The notes under the pieces were generated by a model. The model did no database searches. It had not been told where the DNA came from and was given only the letters and a program-made list of their open reading frames with translations. Source: Nemertoderma westbladi (Eukaryota; Xenacoelomorpha; Nemertodermatida; Nemertodermatidae). From it: a DNA stretch of 34,150 nucleotides. The stretch covers positions 1 through 34,150 of the forward strand of contig JAUCBJ010006992.1 of assembly GCA_032718475.1 (NCBI GenBank), given 5' to 3'. How positions within the stretch are numbered: position 1 is the stretch's first letter; every line of letters begins with the position of its first letter. Positions 8,574-19,103 of this stretch are shown here, in pieces. The position numbers and the translations under genes are program-made.

Positions 8574-10286
8574 TTAATCCCTAACATTAACAGGACAGCC
8601 CTTTCTAGTCTGCCTTGTACATGTACAGTACTGTAGTACTTTCATGAAATCGTAAAGGTTTGAGCTATTAGACCAAGATTTTAACATACGGTTTGATGAT
8701 TCCATTCTTGAATTTACAAATTGCTTTGTTAATTGAGCCCCAAGGGCTTTATTAATGTCAACAAGTAGTGTATTCTCGTAAACAACAGGCAATATGCGAG
8801 AGGCTATGTAATTCTGAATTTTGCTGCTCAAAACATGCCAGTTATCAAACTGTGTCATTAGCTCTTCAGCATGTGTTCTGGATGTCGAAGCTTCGCTTAC
8901 GAACTTAATATGATCCAGAAGACCTTTTACAGCTGCGTCCTATTCCTTCCGGCCATTCTCTACAATGTTATCACTCAGATGAGTGCAACAACAAGCTATA
9001 TAAGTCCCAGCACAGTGCAAACGTACAGCATTCTCAATATTGGCTTCACCATCGCACCCAAAGCACTTCAACATTCGAAAATCTGGGTTCTGGAGGAGAA
9101 GCCGATAAAATAGCGGCGAATAACTTTCAACAGTTTATTAACGACAATTCCTATTCCGCCTAGCATTGTAGGTGAAACTGGGTTTTGGCGATTTGTAATG
9201 AATAGTGGATTTGGAAAAGACGTGTTTAGGATCCAAAAAGGGCCACACCTAAAGGTTGTATCTGCAGTAAGCATCACTCCATTTTGTTGTGGACGACAAC
9301 AAAATTCTCAAATTACATGAGCAATAAAATCGGAAAACATAACAATAACTGTTCCCCCGTTTGGATCTTTACAAACCCATTTGACATACCGATCATTTGA
9401 GCCTTCATCAGCCATAAACGTGTTGGCTACTTCATAAAAATTACCTTTGTCAATTATATCCTCTTTGGAACGTTTTTGGCAATAAATGGCCTGTCGTCCA
9501 CCCTTAGGCTGAGACTATGGAAGGGCAGACACTTCCTTAGCCACAGCCTGAGCAGCACGGTTGAATTTTAGCTCAGATTCTGAAAGTAATTTCAGTGTTT
9601 TCGGATTAGTACGAAAATAAGGAACTTTGTTATTATGCTTGCTATTTCCGTGTGGTTTCATTACAAAGTCAATTTTATTTGGGATCTCCCCACGCCAATG
9701 ATAAGTTACGAATACAAATACACGTTCCGGATCTTGGTCTGATGAAACTTTGACTTTAACTCGAAACAATATCGGATCATTCTTATTTGTTGAGTAAGTA
9801 TGCCTAAAATGAAACACGTTTCCTTCATTATTATCCAATAATTTCGAAATATGAGACCCTGTACATCGGTACGCGCCCATTGCATCAATATAATAATTTT
9901 CCACATTCTCTTTTCCTACTTCATTGGAATCAAAAACAAACGTACAGTTACATAAAACTGTCTCAAGCTGGCGTTTAGCCGTAAAATCACACACCTTATC
10001 ACCTGCTGAGAGCTTTATCATCTACTTTACTAAGTCAACGTACTCTTCTCTTGCGATACTAGGATGACAAGGTACTTCATTACCTAGAGTGTGACCTATA
10101 GCGGTGTTATTATTGTGACAAGACAACAAAGAAACGCTAAGTTGCCCAGTGACAGGAGCATCTCCTGTCCCTGTACTACAGGGGTTGTTAAACTTCACGA
10201 TTGTTATCACCTACCGGTAATGGTAGTTCAGGGTCGGGATCATTTAAGACAGTAATGTCTATAGTTTGGAGGTCGTCCACGTCCAT
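8574..10286 (-). pseudogene. Decayed MULE transposase
   Basis: A minus-strand coding remnant. A plausible start ATG is at 10284-10286, followed by a frameshift near 10205. One frame then runs with TAG at 10022-10024, TAG near 9515-9517 and TGA at 9308-9310. A frameshift near 9070 and TAG at 8940-8942 come next, and the stop is at 8574. The catalytic core fits MULE transposases: ADTTF (9251-9265; usual DGTF, first aspartate), CDGEANIENA (9028-9057; second aspartate) and a C-x2-H-like CCCTHLSDNI (8964-8993). The N-terminal ~250 residues have no motif I recognise but contain a cysteine-rich CNCTFVF segment. It is inactive. It lies within TIRs and a 10-bp duplication typical of the superfamily, which supports the call. 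Confidence 0.75.
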
Positions 10287-10744
10287 TATCCAAAAAAAAA
10301 CTTTCCTCGATATTAACTGTAGGCTACGTATATGGTAAGACTAGTGGCGAACCTATACCTACTGAGGACTAGTTACGAACCTATACCTCACTGTAAATAC
10401 AGTAGTACTATTTTCCTAAACTTTCACATCAAGGCACTCTCATCTTACGTAAGCCTGGATGTATTATACTGTAGTAAGTTTAGTTTTGGACGTTTAAGAA
10501 TAGGCCTACTACACCAGCAATACGGCCGTCATCGATTACGTTACTTATTAGGCCTATACTTACTGTAGTTTTATTTTGATTTAATCGAAAACTTCAACCG
10601 GTAGCCGGTAGGCCAACAGTACATGCCTGCTGACAGCAGCTTAATTGATACCGGTAGGCATACTTAATTACTTACAGTATAATTACTGTAGTAATGTTGG
10701 AATATTGTTTCCATCTCTGTGTCACAATGAAAACATTTAAGCCA
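10287..10744. other. MULE 5' region, non-coding
   Basis: Sequence between the transposase start and the inner right TIR. It should hold the transposase promoter, but no clear TATA or initiator stands out. Palindromic words such as TAGGCCTA and ACCGGT are frequent. Confidence 0.35.
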
Positions 10745-10908
10745 ATAAGAGGATTCAAGAAAGTTCCCTTTGGGCCTCTATGTAAATGATTGAGCCAATC
10801 AGGTTAAAATTTTCTGGCTTCAGTCCGCCGTTTGTCCAGACAACAAAGAGCGGATTCTTACATTATAATGCTATAATTCAAATTGACCGCGCATATTTGG
10901 GCTTTTAA
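10745..10908 (-). repeat. Inner part of the right MULE TIR
   Basis: It pairs in reverse complement with about 7310-7467; for example CAGACAACAAAGAGCGGATTC answers the left GAATCCGCTCTTTGTTGTCT. It is separated from the outer part by the TTAA-flanked insertion. Confidence 0.85.
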
Positions 10909-12006
10909 CCCTCCCCCGGTAACGTGGGGTAAAATAATACCCCAAGGGGATTACTTTTGATATTTTTCGACAATCTCTCATATTACTGTATTATGTATGT
11001 CCAACTTCATAGTATCTTCCAAAAAACTTGTAATCTAACGATTGTGTGGGTCAAACCCATAAAATTTTGTTTATGAAAAATGTTATGGGCCCTTAATTTG
11101 AAAAGAACTTAGTTAGGTAAGATGGGGTATAAAAATACCCCATAACGTTATGGTGCTCGTTTAGTGGTGCTTTGTGACTCATTTTGGTTTCATTGGAACC
11201 ACAATGGTCGAGTTAGTTGTACTAGACAGCTAGAGGCATGTTTTAACTTTGTCTTTTAAGACCAAATTATCAGTATTATGAAGCTACTGTATTGAGTATG
11301 GCCTGTATTTCACAACCCAAGACTTCGGCCTAATCGCGATGCAATCCAGCAATAGATTGCTAAGTATATGTGAATAATTCTTATTGTGTAGGCTTTCTTA
11401 GAGGTGTTCTGGCCTTTTGGGTCTCATTTTGGGTTCATTGAAACTGCAATGTATAATTTAGTTGGACAATAATCACATTTTATGACCAAATCATCGGTAC
11501 TTTTGCAGTCATGCTGTCATGGTGTATATTTCATATTACAATTCAAGATCTTGTGCTATTGCGAGGTGATATATCTGTATATATATATATATATCACTTT
11601 GTTGACTTTTAGTGGTGGTATTTGACTCATTTTATGCTTATTGGAACTGCAATGGTATACTTCAGGGTGTACTTGACCCATAACACCACTAAAAAACCTA
11701 AAATGAGAAACACTCTCACAGCTAATGCTTCGCTATGATAGTATCTTGTTGCAAAACGCCCCATCGCGACGTTAACGATGATCGCGATTGTAGTGGGATA
11801 ACTTTTGTGGCATTGAGCGTTGGGTAGACTTCAACCAAATTGAAAAAAAAAATTCACAACTTATTTTTTCACCATTTGGCAAATTCTGGGAGGGGGATTG
11901 CAAGTGTTTTTCTGTTTAATGTTACTTAAAATGTCTTATCAATTTGGGGTATAAAAATACCCCATGTTACCGGTGAAGGATAATTTTTTACCATACCGGG
12001 GCAGGG
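10909..12006. mobile_element. TTAA-flanked piggyBac-like non-autonomous transposon, 1,098 bp
   Basis: It is flanked by TTAA at 10905-10908 and 12007-12010. The ends are inverted: left CCCTCCCCCGGTAACGTGGG, right complement CCCTGCCCCGGTATGG, with a subterminal ACCGGTAACATGGGGTAT also matching the left. TTAA targets and CCC-starting termini are hallmarks of piggyBac-type elements. There is no transposase ORF, so it would depend on another copy. It sits inside the right MULE TIR, and removing it with one TTAA rejoins the two TIR halves. Confidence 0.82.
11158..11690 (+). repeat. Three degenerate ~210-240-bp tandem units inside the TTAA element
   Basis: Units starting near 11160, 11399 and 11608 share a TTTAGTGGTG-like start, ACTCATTTTGGTTTCATTGG-like and GGAAC(T/C)(G/A)CAATGG-like words. 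The first two also share GACCAAAT(T/C)ATC about 90-100 bases in. The units are well diverged. A (TA)n tract lies at about 11577-11592. Confidence 0.65.
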
Positions 12007-12010
12007 TTAA

Positions 12011-12058
12011 TTGACAATCCGCAGTCCGTAGTCCGCAGTCCGCTCTTTACATGCACCC
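12011..12058 (-). repeat. Outer right TIR of the MULE
   Basis: The reverse complement starts GGGTGCATGTAAAGAGCGGA and matches the left terminus with a 5-base gap. Confidence 0.88.
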
Positions 12059-12068
12059 TGAACGTTAT

Positions 12069-12221
12069 AGACATTTAAGGTGTAGCAAACACTTTCACAA
12101 CTGCGGGGAAAACCAATTTAAAGTGGCCCCATTCTTCTGTTGTCGACATGAAAACTTATTAGAAGGCTACGAACAACATTTCATTGATAAATACCAACCT
12201 TCTTTGAACAGCCAACAATAG
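12069..12221 (+). pseudogene. Penelope-like element C-terminus, part 2
   Basis: This continues the frame interrupted at 7259 with no shift when one copy of the 10-bp duplication is counted. It includes CSKHFHNCG, FKVAPFF and ends FIDKYQPSLNSQQ before TAG at 12219-12221. The final F-I-x-x-x-x-P-S-L-N pattern is the usual end of the GIY-YIG domain in Penelope-like elements. Confidence 0.75.
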
Positions 12222-12918
12222 AACTAAGAACCAATTGTTGTAAAGTGGGCCCAGATTTTGTCGATCTCATAAACTATATAAACCTTATTGAGTTTCCAAT
12301 AATGTTACTTTATTATTTTTGAAAACCAGACGTTCTGAAGATTTTGAAATGCATTAACGTTTTTAATATCTGGTTTACTTATTTATTTGTTTTTAATTAC
12401 TTTTAATAATTTAATGTTTAATAATCATAATTATATTGCCATGTAAATTTTGAATTTTTTAACTATAAATATATATATACAGCAGTACTGAGTACAGTGG
12501 AAGGATCCATTGCTGCATTGTCATTTCAACATGTCATTAGGCTGTTAGTACTATAGTACAGGTAGACCTACTGCATAAATTGTGTTCGGTGTTAGGCTGT
12601 TAGATTTAGATGGCTGGATGGTTAGGTTTTGTAATCAGGTAATGCAGTAATGGTAACTCTGCGATCTGCTTCTGGCTTTTAGACCTACGCCAGTTTGCTA
12701 TCTCATGTGCCGGTATCTCCCTATCTCAGACCACGACACCGGTACTGGACACACGAACTCAACGCAACCTCCAGTGTTTCCAGGTTTCAGACCTTCGTAC
12801 TGTCGTAGTCTAGTCAGTGAGGTAGGCCTAGTCAACGCAGCAACGCGGCTCGCCTATCCCGGTACCTGCGACCTGCAGCGCAGTACCTACAGTCCATCAC
12901 CACTTTCTGACCTTTATC
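12222..12918. other. Interval upstream of the KCTD gene
   Basis: The first 250 bases are AT-rich, with a TATAAATATATATATA tract near 12465. From about 12640 the sequence becomes GC-richer and leads into the KCTD start. This part is the likely promoter or 5' UTR, but I cannot place a transcription start. Confidence 0.4.
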
Positions 12919-13632
12919 ATGGAATCTACGACCGGGAGCGACTGGAACTCTGTCCCGTCAGCGAACTCCCAATCAAAGCGCTCTGCCTCGGTAGTGAGTA
13001 GCACATCGGGGATCCTCCGATGCGACATGCTGCAACGAGCTGTCTGGGTCAAACTCAACGTGGGCGGCCAGACCTTCCTAACGACACGGCAGACGTTGTG
13101 CAAGGACACGCAATCCTTCCTGTACCGACTGTGTCAGGAGGACAACGACCTGCCATCCGATAGAGACGAGAATGGGGCTTACCTCATCGACAGAGACCCT
13201 AAATATTTCAGCCCAGTCCTCAACTTCCTTCGCCACGGGAAACTAATCTGCGACAAAGACGTTTCGCTTGAAGGTGTTCTTGCTGAGGCGGAGTTCTACA
13301 ATTTATCGGAACTTATCGTGGTTATAAAGGCTAAGTTAGACTTGGTGGCCCGGTCGGGGGGTCGCTCTTTGAAACACGTCTACCGGGTTATCCAATGCCA
13401 GGAGGAGGAGTTGACGCACGTTGTGTCCACCATGAGCGACGGTTGGCGGTTCGAGCAACTCATTAACATCGGGTCTCAGTACAACTACGGGAACGAAGAT
13501 CAGTCGGAGTTCCTTTGCGTTGTGAGTCGCGAGTGTACCGGGGCCAACGATTTCAACGGAGACGACGATAAAATATTTACGGATCGCGAACTTAAAGTCT
13601 TCTCGACTCATCAGGCGCCCAGTAGGAGGTAA
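12919..13632 (+). CDS. KCTD2/5/17-type BTB/POZ protein (insomniac-like Cullin-3 adaptor)
   Basis: A 237-codon frame starting at ATG 12919 (context ATCATGG). Residues 1-40 are a serine-rich tail. Residues 41-145 form a KCTD-type BTB (T1) domain with [41 protein letters not shown] and LNFLRHGKL. Residues 153-205 match the conserved C-terminal domain of this group ([42 protein letters not shown]). Family members form pentamers and recruit substrates to Cullin-3 ubiquitin ligases. Length matches vertebrate KCTD5 (about 234 residues) and fly insomniac. The coding region is uninterrupted although vertebrate KCTD5 genes have introns. The last ~30 residues ([10 protein letters not shown] onward) diverge, and a donor-like AG|GTAACT overlaps the stop, so a further exon is possible. 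It is GC-richer than its AT-rich surroundings, with no stops or shifts. KCTD2, 5 and 17 cannot be separated by eye. Confidence 0.9.
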   Translation: MESTTGSDWNSVPSANSQSKRSASVVSSTSGILRCDMLQRAVWVKLNVGGQTFLTTRQTLCKDTQSFLYRLCQEDNDLPSDRDENGAYLIDRDPKYFSPVLNFLRHGKLICDKDVSLEGVLAEAEFYNLSELIVVIKAKLDLVARSGGRSLKHVYRVIQCQEEELTHVVSTMSDGWRFEQLINIGSQYNYGNEDQSEFLCVVSRECTGANDFNGDDDKIFTDRELKVFSTHQAPSRR

Positions 13633-13806
13633 CTGTAGTTCCCTATCCATATCATTATCTTTAATTACCGTAATATATATAATTTTTTTATTCGGAATTT
13701 TATGCGACGGTTATTGTTTTTGGGGGTCTCTTTCCCGTTTGCTCCACAGTTGTTCTAAACCCCCCATAACTCCCCTTTCTCCTATCTCTCCTTGTCCCCT
13801 ATATAC

Positions 13807-13832
13807 CGGTATATATATATATATATATATAC
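13807..13832. repeat. (TA)n microsatellite within an ACCGGT palindrome
   Basis: An alternating TA tract bracketed by ATACCGG on the left and TACCGGG on the right, so the whole stretch can extrude as a hairpin. Confidence 0.9.
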
Positions 13833-15599
13833 CGGGACACTACCACTGGGCCTCTAACACGATAGAAGAGCCTACACATACACAACACCTAATTCATTGG
13901 GAACTCATGTGTGTCCCATATGAAATGTAGTGCCTACCCGACTTTCTTCTGATATATTTAACTTTGCAGCTTACTGACCCCCACCCCATGCTGCCATGTG
14001 AAGAATGCCAGGTTTGAACTAAAGTCCCAGGTTTTAGAGGGACTGAATCGAACCAAAACAATAAACTAATAAGTATCTGTAAAGGTTATAAAATCTTAAT
14101 AAGCGCTATAAAATACCCTACTTTAAACCCTACTCTTCGTTATGTGCGTTATGTGGGATGTCTAGTGGGTGCATACGTTACCTTAGTTGTTGATATATTG
14201 CACATAATTTGATGTCTGTATGACTCATAGTGAATGATGAGCTGATTTTTGTGCAATATCTCGGGAACTGTTAGGTAGGCCTAAACGCTTTGTTCTGTTA
14301 GTGTCTGCCGAGTCTGCTAATAACCTACTTACCCAAAAATCATTATATTGCGGTAGTATTAGCCTAATGATGATGGCATTAGGAGCTTCTGAAGTGTAAC
14401 ATAACTGTAACAGTACCGGTACTATGGCCACTGAAGTCTGGTCTCCGTTTCCTGTCTTACGGGCACTCTCGGATATTTCGATATTTGGTTAATTATTTTG
14501 GTTAGGGTTGCGGTCGCGCCCCTATTATAACTTGCCTAAATTAACACAGCCAGTATTATAACCTATTTTTTGGCTTTGATTTGTTCCAAACTTAATATTT
14601 CTCGTTTTGATAATTTATTAAAACGTTTAACTTTTCATTTTATAGGGTAAACTTATTGTCTGCGAAGTTTCCCCCCGACTTTGTTTAGGTTTTGAAGGCT
14701 TCTAATTCTCGTAAGTGAAATAATCTCAAACACAATTGAATTCCAAGCTTACGTAATGATATTTATATTTTTCTCTACTTATTTCCTTTAGGAATTACAA
14801 TTATAAGTATTCATAATAATTTGTTTAATTCTATTATAATGATTGGGTTCCGCTATCTACCTACCGGTACTTATAATAACCAACACCGCAGTTTTAATTG
14901 CAATTTTCTGATTGATTACATATTGTAATCTATTCTATATAGATTATATTACTATCGATATATTAGTTTACCTACCTGGGTAATAAACCATTTTATTCAT
15001 TATGAAGCTAATTGAAGTTATTGTGTTATTTATTATTATTATGAGCGGTACATTGTTCTTTCAGTATCCGGTATGCATTATATTAATATCATTATTATAT
15101 AAAACATCTGTTACAAAAGACACTCAAATTTCTTTCCGATATTTTTTGATAGATATTGAAGTTAAAGTATAAGATTAGCTGTATTTATCCACAGCTGCAA
15201 ACTTATGATAACTATTTATTTATTCAAAGAAATGTCCTCTTTTATGCGATGTAATTTAATTCATTAATATTTGACCAAAAGAAGCAAATAAAATAACGAA
15301 CCGTGAATCACGGAGCGGTGTAGCTTCAATTAATATCCTATATTGTTTTATTTACTCAAAGTCTTCTTTAAGTTATAAGATAGTTATTTAGATAAATTAT
15401 TGTTATAACCAACAATATAACTATATTGTATTTACATTATCATAGTTATGTAGATTTAACAGTAACAATAACATAACAACAATAACAAAAAACGATTGAT
15501 TTTTAAATTAGGAAAAATGTTTACTGTTTCATTATTTTATTGTACATGTTGAGGAAATATTCAATTTCGAATCGGTACTTAATATTTATATATCACATG
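13833..15599. other. AT-rich non-coding region
   Basis: No gene recognised. The composition is strongly AT-rich from about 14560, with many TTATTA and AATATA words. ORFs here are short and look random. Confidence 0.6.
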
Positions 15600-16135
15600 G
15601 GAAAAAAAGTATAACTTTTTTTCACTATTCTCTCTACCCTTTATTAACCTCAATTCCCATATATAATATATACGTAATTTTTTATTAAATTTGTACTTTT
15701 TTATTGCTAAATTCTTCAATAAAAGATAGAGCGATATATAGTATTAAAAAATAAATTGAACTGCAGTATTTTACTGCTAACTGCGATTAAAATTATTGTA
15801 ATCGTCAACTCCTGATGTTGCCTTACTCAATGTTAAATAATTTAGTGTTCTCGAATATTTATCACGTAACTAGAGAGCCGCTTAACAACATAAAACCAAT
15901 ATTGGATATTGAGTTCCGTTTTGGAGTTCGCCTTGCAGACAGTAAAGTTGCAATAACATTTGAGTGTTTCAATGGATTTTGTTCAAATTACTTGCAAACC
16001 TTTTCTACGCGATGCTCTTTTAAAAAGGAAATTCCACGAAAATTGTATAATTTACTTTTTTCGCCGGGAAAAAAGTAAAATTAATAATCGTAGACGCCTA
16101 TGGATTACTTTATTTCCCTCGGGGAAAAAGTACTC
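15600..16135. repeat. Cluster of three A/T-tract hairpins
   Basis: Three short inverted repeats have A-tract and T-tract stems built on GAAAAAAGT/ACTTTTTTC: about 15601-15623, about 16049-16078 (loop CGCCGGG) and about 16107-16132 (imperfect). No gene recognised across the interval. Confidence 0.6.
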
Positions 16136-16256
16136 ATCTTTTCTCCCGATTTTGGCCGATATTTGAGCGAAAAAGTAACAATTTAAGAATAAAAGCGATA
16201 GTTATAGCGAAAAGTGTATTCAACCGGGTCCCGAATAGATTCAACCGGGTACCCTT

Positions 16257-16590
16257 GGAGTCCCGAATAGACGGGGCGGCGACACGGCTATTAATTTTTG
16301 AAAAAAAAAATCCACCCACAATTCTCTTATTCCAGACACCCCCCCGACTATTAATTTTTTCTAAAAAATTTAGTACATTTTTTATTATGAGTAAATAAAC
16401 GTTTGTTCTCATAATAATTGAAAGTTGAAAGTGAAAGAAAACAAAAACCGTGTACCCAGTATAAGACCGGTAGCCGTAGGTACACTGTACCTGAACGCCT
16501 ATGTAAGTTAAGTAAGTTAAACTATCCCCCACCCCGTCGTTTATTCCACCCACCCCGTTTATTCCACCCACCCCGACTATTCGGGACTCC
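16257..16590. repeat. 334-bp segment with 20-bp inverted termini
   Basis: The left end GGAGTCCCGAATAGACGGGG and right end CCCCGACTATTCGGGACTCC are reverse complements except for one base. A further partial copy (GGGTCCCGAATAG) lies at 16225-16240. No target duplication is evident. The interior contains CGACTATTAATTTTT and GGCTATTAATTTTT repeats. The right side, on the minus strand, has GGGGTGGGTGGAATAAA repeats. Confidence 0.65.
16524..16575 (-). repeat. G-rich GGGGTGGGTGGAATAAA tandem repeats
   Basis: On the minus strand, two copies of GGGGTGGGTGGAATAAA and a partial third provide several G-runs of 3-5. A G-quadruplex could form, but this is an inference. Confidence 0.6.
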
Positions 16591-16599
16591 TTTAGTGTC

Positions 16600-17321
16600 A
16601 AAGAAAGGCCTTTTTGCTTCGCCCATTAATAAATATTTAGTAAACATAGAAACTACTTCTTTACCATAATAATAAAATAGTTATTAGGCTACGGATGCAT
16701 GAATGATCTTTTTTTTATATTATACGATACATGTAGGTAAATTGATTTTGTTACATTACACTTACAGTACGAACATGGTACATTATTATATTATTGTGTG
16801 TTAATTTCATTGATACAAATTGCTGCTCTCTTTCATAAACATGTTATAACCGAAATCATTCACGTGAGAGTCATCATATTTTCGACAAAATTATTTCAAC
16901 TAATTTGGGAGGTGTTGTATAGGTCAGTTTATATTGTGCCAAGGAATGTATCATACTTATTTTTTTATTTTCCTTTAGATTTTGAGTCGGTAATTTATGT
17001 GGGTACCCAAAGTGAATGTTAAATATTTCCCCATTATAATTTGTATTTTATTTACTGAAAATTGTTAATAATTTCCACGGGTGTTTCTATTATTCGATAT
17101 TTCCAGTTTATTGTTGTTATTTTATTTCTCTTACCAATCAATATAAATGTCACTTTATTATCTTACACACTTCGCCTCGTAATTTCAGTATATTCAATTA
17201 TACCACTTCCATATAATTCACATATTTTCCTTATAAATTATTTTCCTTTATATTAATTATCAATTCCGGAATATTCGACATCCGGAATATATGTCAGAAA
17301 AAGCAGGAAAACACTAAGCGC
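16600..17321. other. AT-rich non-coding stretch
   Basis: No gene or repeat recognised; ORFs at 16798-17022 and 17062-17256 look random and hydrophobic because of T-rich codons. Confidence 0.5.
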
Positions 17322-17734
17322 TTGATTGATATGAACAATAGTCTATTATTATACGGTCTTGGTCTTGGTCTACCTGATGAATCTCTCAACCGACTTCAGA
17401 TTGCCTTAAATTCATCTATCTCCTCAACGAATCGAGTAATAATACCCTATACTTCCAGATTTGCTCACATAACCCCTATCTTAAAATCCTTACATTGGCT
17501 TCCAATAAAACTGAGAATTGAATATAAAATAGCGACTCTTACCTGGATGGCCCTAAATAATAAATAACCCGAATATATTCTCAATCTATTGAAACCGAAT
17601 TATTCTGCTACAAGAAATAATTTTCTCTGGACCCTTAAAGTTCAGCAATACAACCTAAAGTCTTACGGCGGTCGCCCCTTTACCTTCGCTGCTCCGACTG
17701 TGTTTCCGTCGAGATCTAAAGTCCCATTTCTTTA
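17322..17734 (+). pseudogene. CR1/L2-type LINE reverse transcriptase C-terminal fragment
   Basis: One plus-strand frame carries the tail typical of CR1/L2-group LINE proteins: NSLLLYGLGLGLPDESLNRL, ITPILKSLHWLPIKLRIEYK, then LTWMALNNK and TAA at 17565-17567. The same frame continues past that stop with PEYILNLLKPN, YGGRPFTFAAP and VFPSRSK, and ends at TAA near 17732-17734. The in-frame stop and missing catalytic RT core make it a dead 5'-truncated copy. A doubled GLGL suggests a small in-frame duplication. Confidence 0.8.
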
Positions 17735-18872
17735 ACGTGCGTTCCACTGACTGTGTAAATTTTCAAGCTTTGCTAATTTATTGGCGCCTTTGAACTAACT
17801 ATAGTGATTGTGTGCAAATAAACCAACGAAGATTAGAACACTATAAAATTATTTTGTACCTAGTATACTGTGGTTTTATTTCGAAATCGTAACGTTGCGA
17901 AACATATGAATGAGAGCCGTTTGAAGTCGGTTTTACATGGTGGTTAAAAAACCTGTACCTAAAGGTACAATGGTACCCCTGTAAAGTCCTATATAAACTT
18001 TAATTTGTATCAAGCACATCGAATTTTTGTAGTCGGTCATTTGAATAGTTTTGAACACTAAAGATCAATCTGTAGAGCATTTCACCAATTGTCTGTCTGT
18101 CTGTTTGTCCGTCTGTCCGCTTCAAGCTATCTTACGAACGGTTGACCCGACAATTTTTTGTTGCCATAGGGCCACTAAGTACTAGTGATAAAAAAGGTAA
18201 ATTGTTTATTCTCAGTTGCCATAGTAACGAATTGCTATGAATCAGGGTTTAGACAAAACCCATACGAATAGCAGATTTTCAACTGAAAACCAGCCAGATC
18301 TGAGGTAAAAATATAAATTGAGTACTGCCGCGCACATTCTCAACATCATCAATACTCGTTACCATAACAATAACCGTTGGAATTGCGGAATTTTAGAAAA
18401 AATTGTACATTTTTCGTTAGAACTAGAAGCAGTAATGTGTAACAACTGAGAAGGTAAAATTGCTTTGAAAGAACACCAATAACATGAATTAATTTACTGT
18501 TGGTATGTTACCAAGGAAACTACCGGCGTTATATGTTCCATGCTTTACATTTCGGATCCGTTTCATTGTCCTTTATTCCAATGTCACCGACATCTGACCA
18601 GCTGTGAAAATTTTCTTCAAAATTCATTCATATAACATTACCAGATCGTATACAGTAGGCCTAGTACCACATAACAAGTTTCATTTTCGAACAGATATTC
18701 CGTGGATGGGTTGAGAATTTTCGAAAACACGAAGTGTTTTTAAAACTGAATTCTAAGTATATACACCCACCAACGTATGCAGGGCGAACATTTAGACTCC
18801 AGGGGTAATTTATCACGTAAACGAATTTGTTCAACACGTCGTCGTCTGCCCCAAGTACTACTACTACTACAG
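17735..18872. other. Intergenic stretch with LINE 3' tail and TCTG repeats
   Basis: The start is probably the 3' UTR of the preceding LINE fragment. A TCTG-like microsatellite lies at about 18091-18120 and a short ACT/CTA repeat at about 18857-18872. GTTGCCATAG occurs twice (about 18160 and 18217). No gene recognised. Confidence 0.5.
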
Positions 18873-19091
18873 TACGAAAAGAGTAAGGGGAAGCTATGGA
18901 CCTTTCAATAACCTAATGGAACCAAAGCACAACTGGATTACATCCTTATAAACAAAAAGTGGAGAAATAGCATGATCAACTGCGAGGCATACAGCTCGTT
19001 CAACCTAATTGGTTCGGACCACAGAATTGTGACAATCAAGCAAATCAAATATGACTGGGTGAAACTCAGAACTGACAATGCTGTAAAGGAT
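18873..19091 (+). pseudogene. RTE-like LINE, endonuclease C-terminal part
   Basis: A plus-strand frame encodes the end of an APE-type endonuclease: KGKLWTF, an in-frame TAA, then AQLDYILINKKWRNS and the catalytic-end motif GSDHR. It ends with YDWVKLRTDNAVKD, where a 7-kb element is inserted. The same protein resumes at 26083 in frame. Confidence 0.8.
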
Positions 19092-19103
19092 CCCTGCAAA
19101 CCA

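Larger units (their letters stand above)
7260..12058 (-). mobile_element. Mutator-like (MULE) DNA transposon with ~200-bp TIRs
   Basis: The element is bounded by identical 10-bp target duplications, TGAACGTTAT, at 7250-7259 and 12059-12068. Its ends start GGGTGCATG on both sides. The left terminal inverted repeat covers 7260 to about 7467. The right one pairs first with 12058-12011 and then, after skipping a nested 1.1-kb insertion, with 10908 to about 10745. Long TIRs with a 9-11 bp duplication are typical of MULEs, and a decayed MULE-type transposase lies inside on the minus strand. Without the nested insert it is about 3.7 kb. Confidence 0.88.

Noticed and set aside
12705-13001. 98-codon ORF overlapping the KCTD start
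   Set aside because: It is in a different frame from the conserved BTB domain and has no family resemblance; the region is better read as 5' UTR or promoter.
16134-16601. 155-codon minus-strand ORF with VGGINGVGGIND repeats
   Set aside because: The repeats are translated G-rich tandem DNA, and the frame runs through the inverted-repeat segment.
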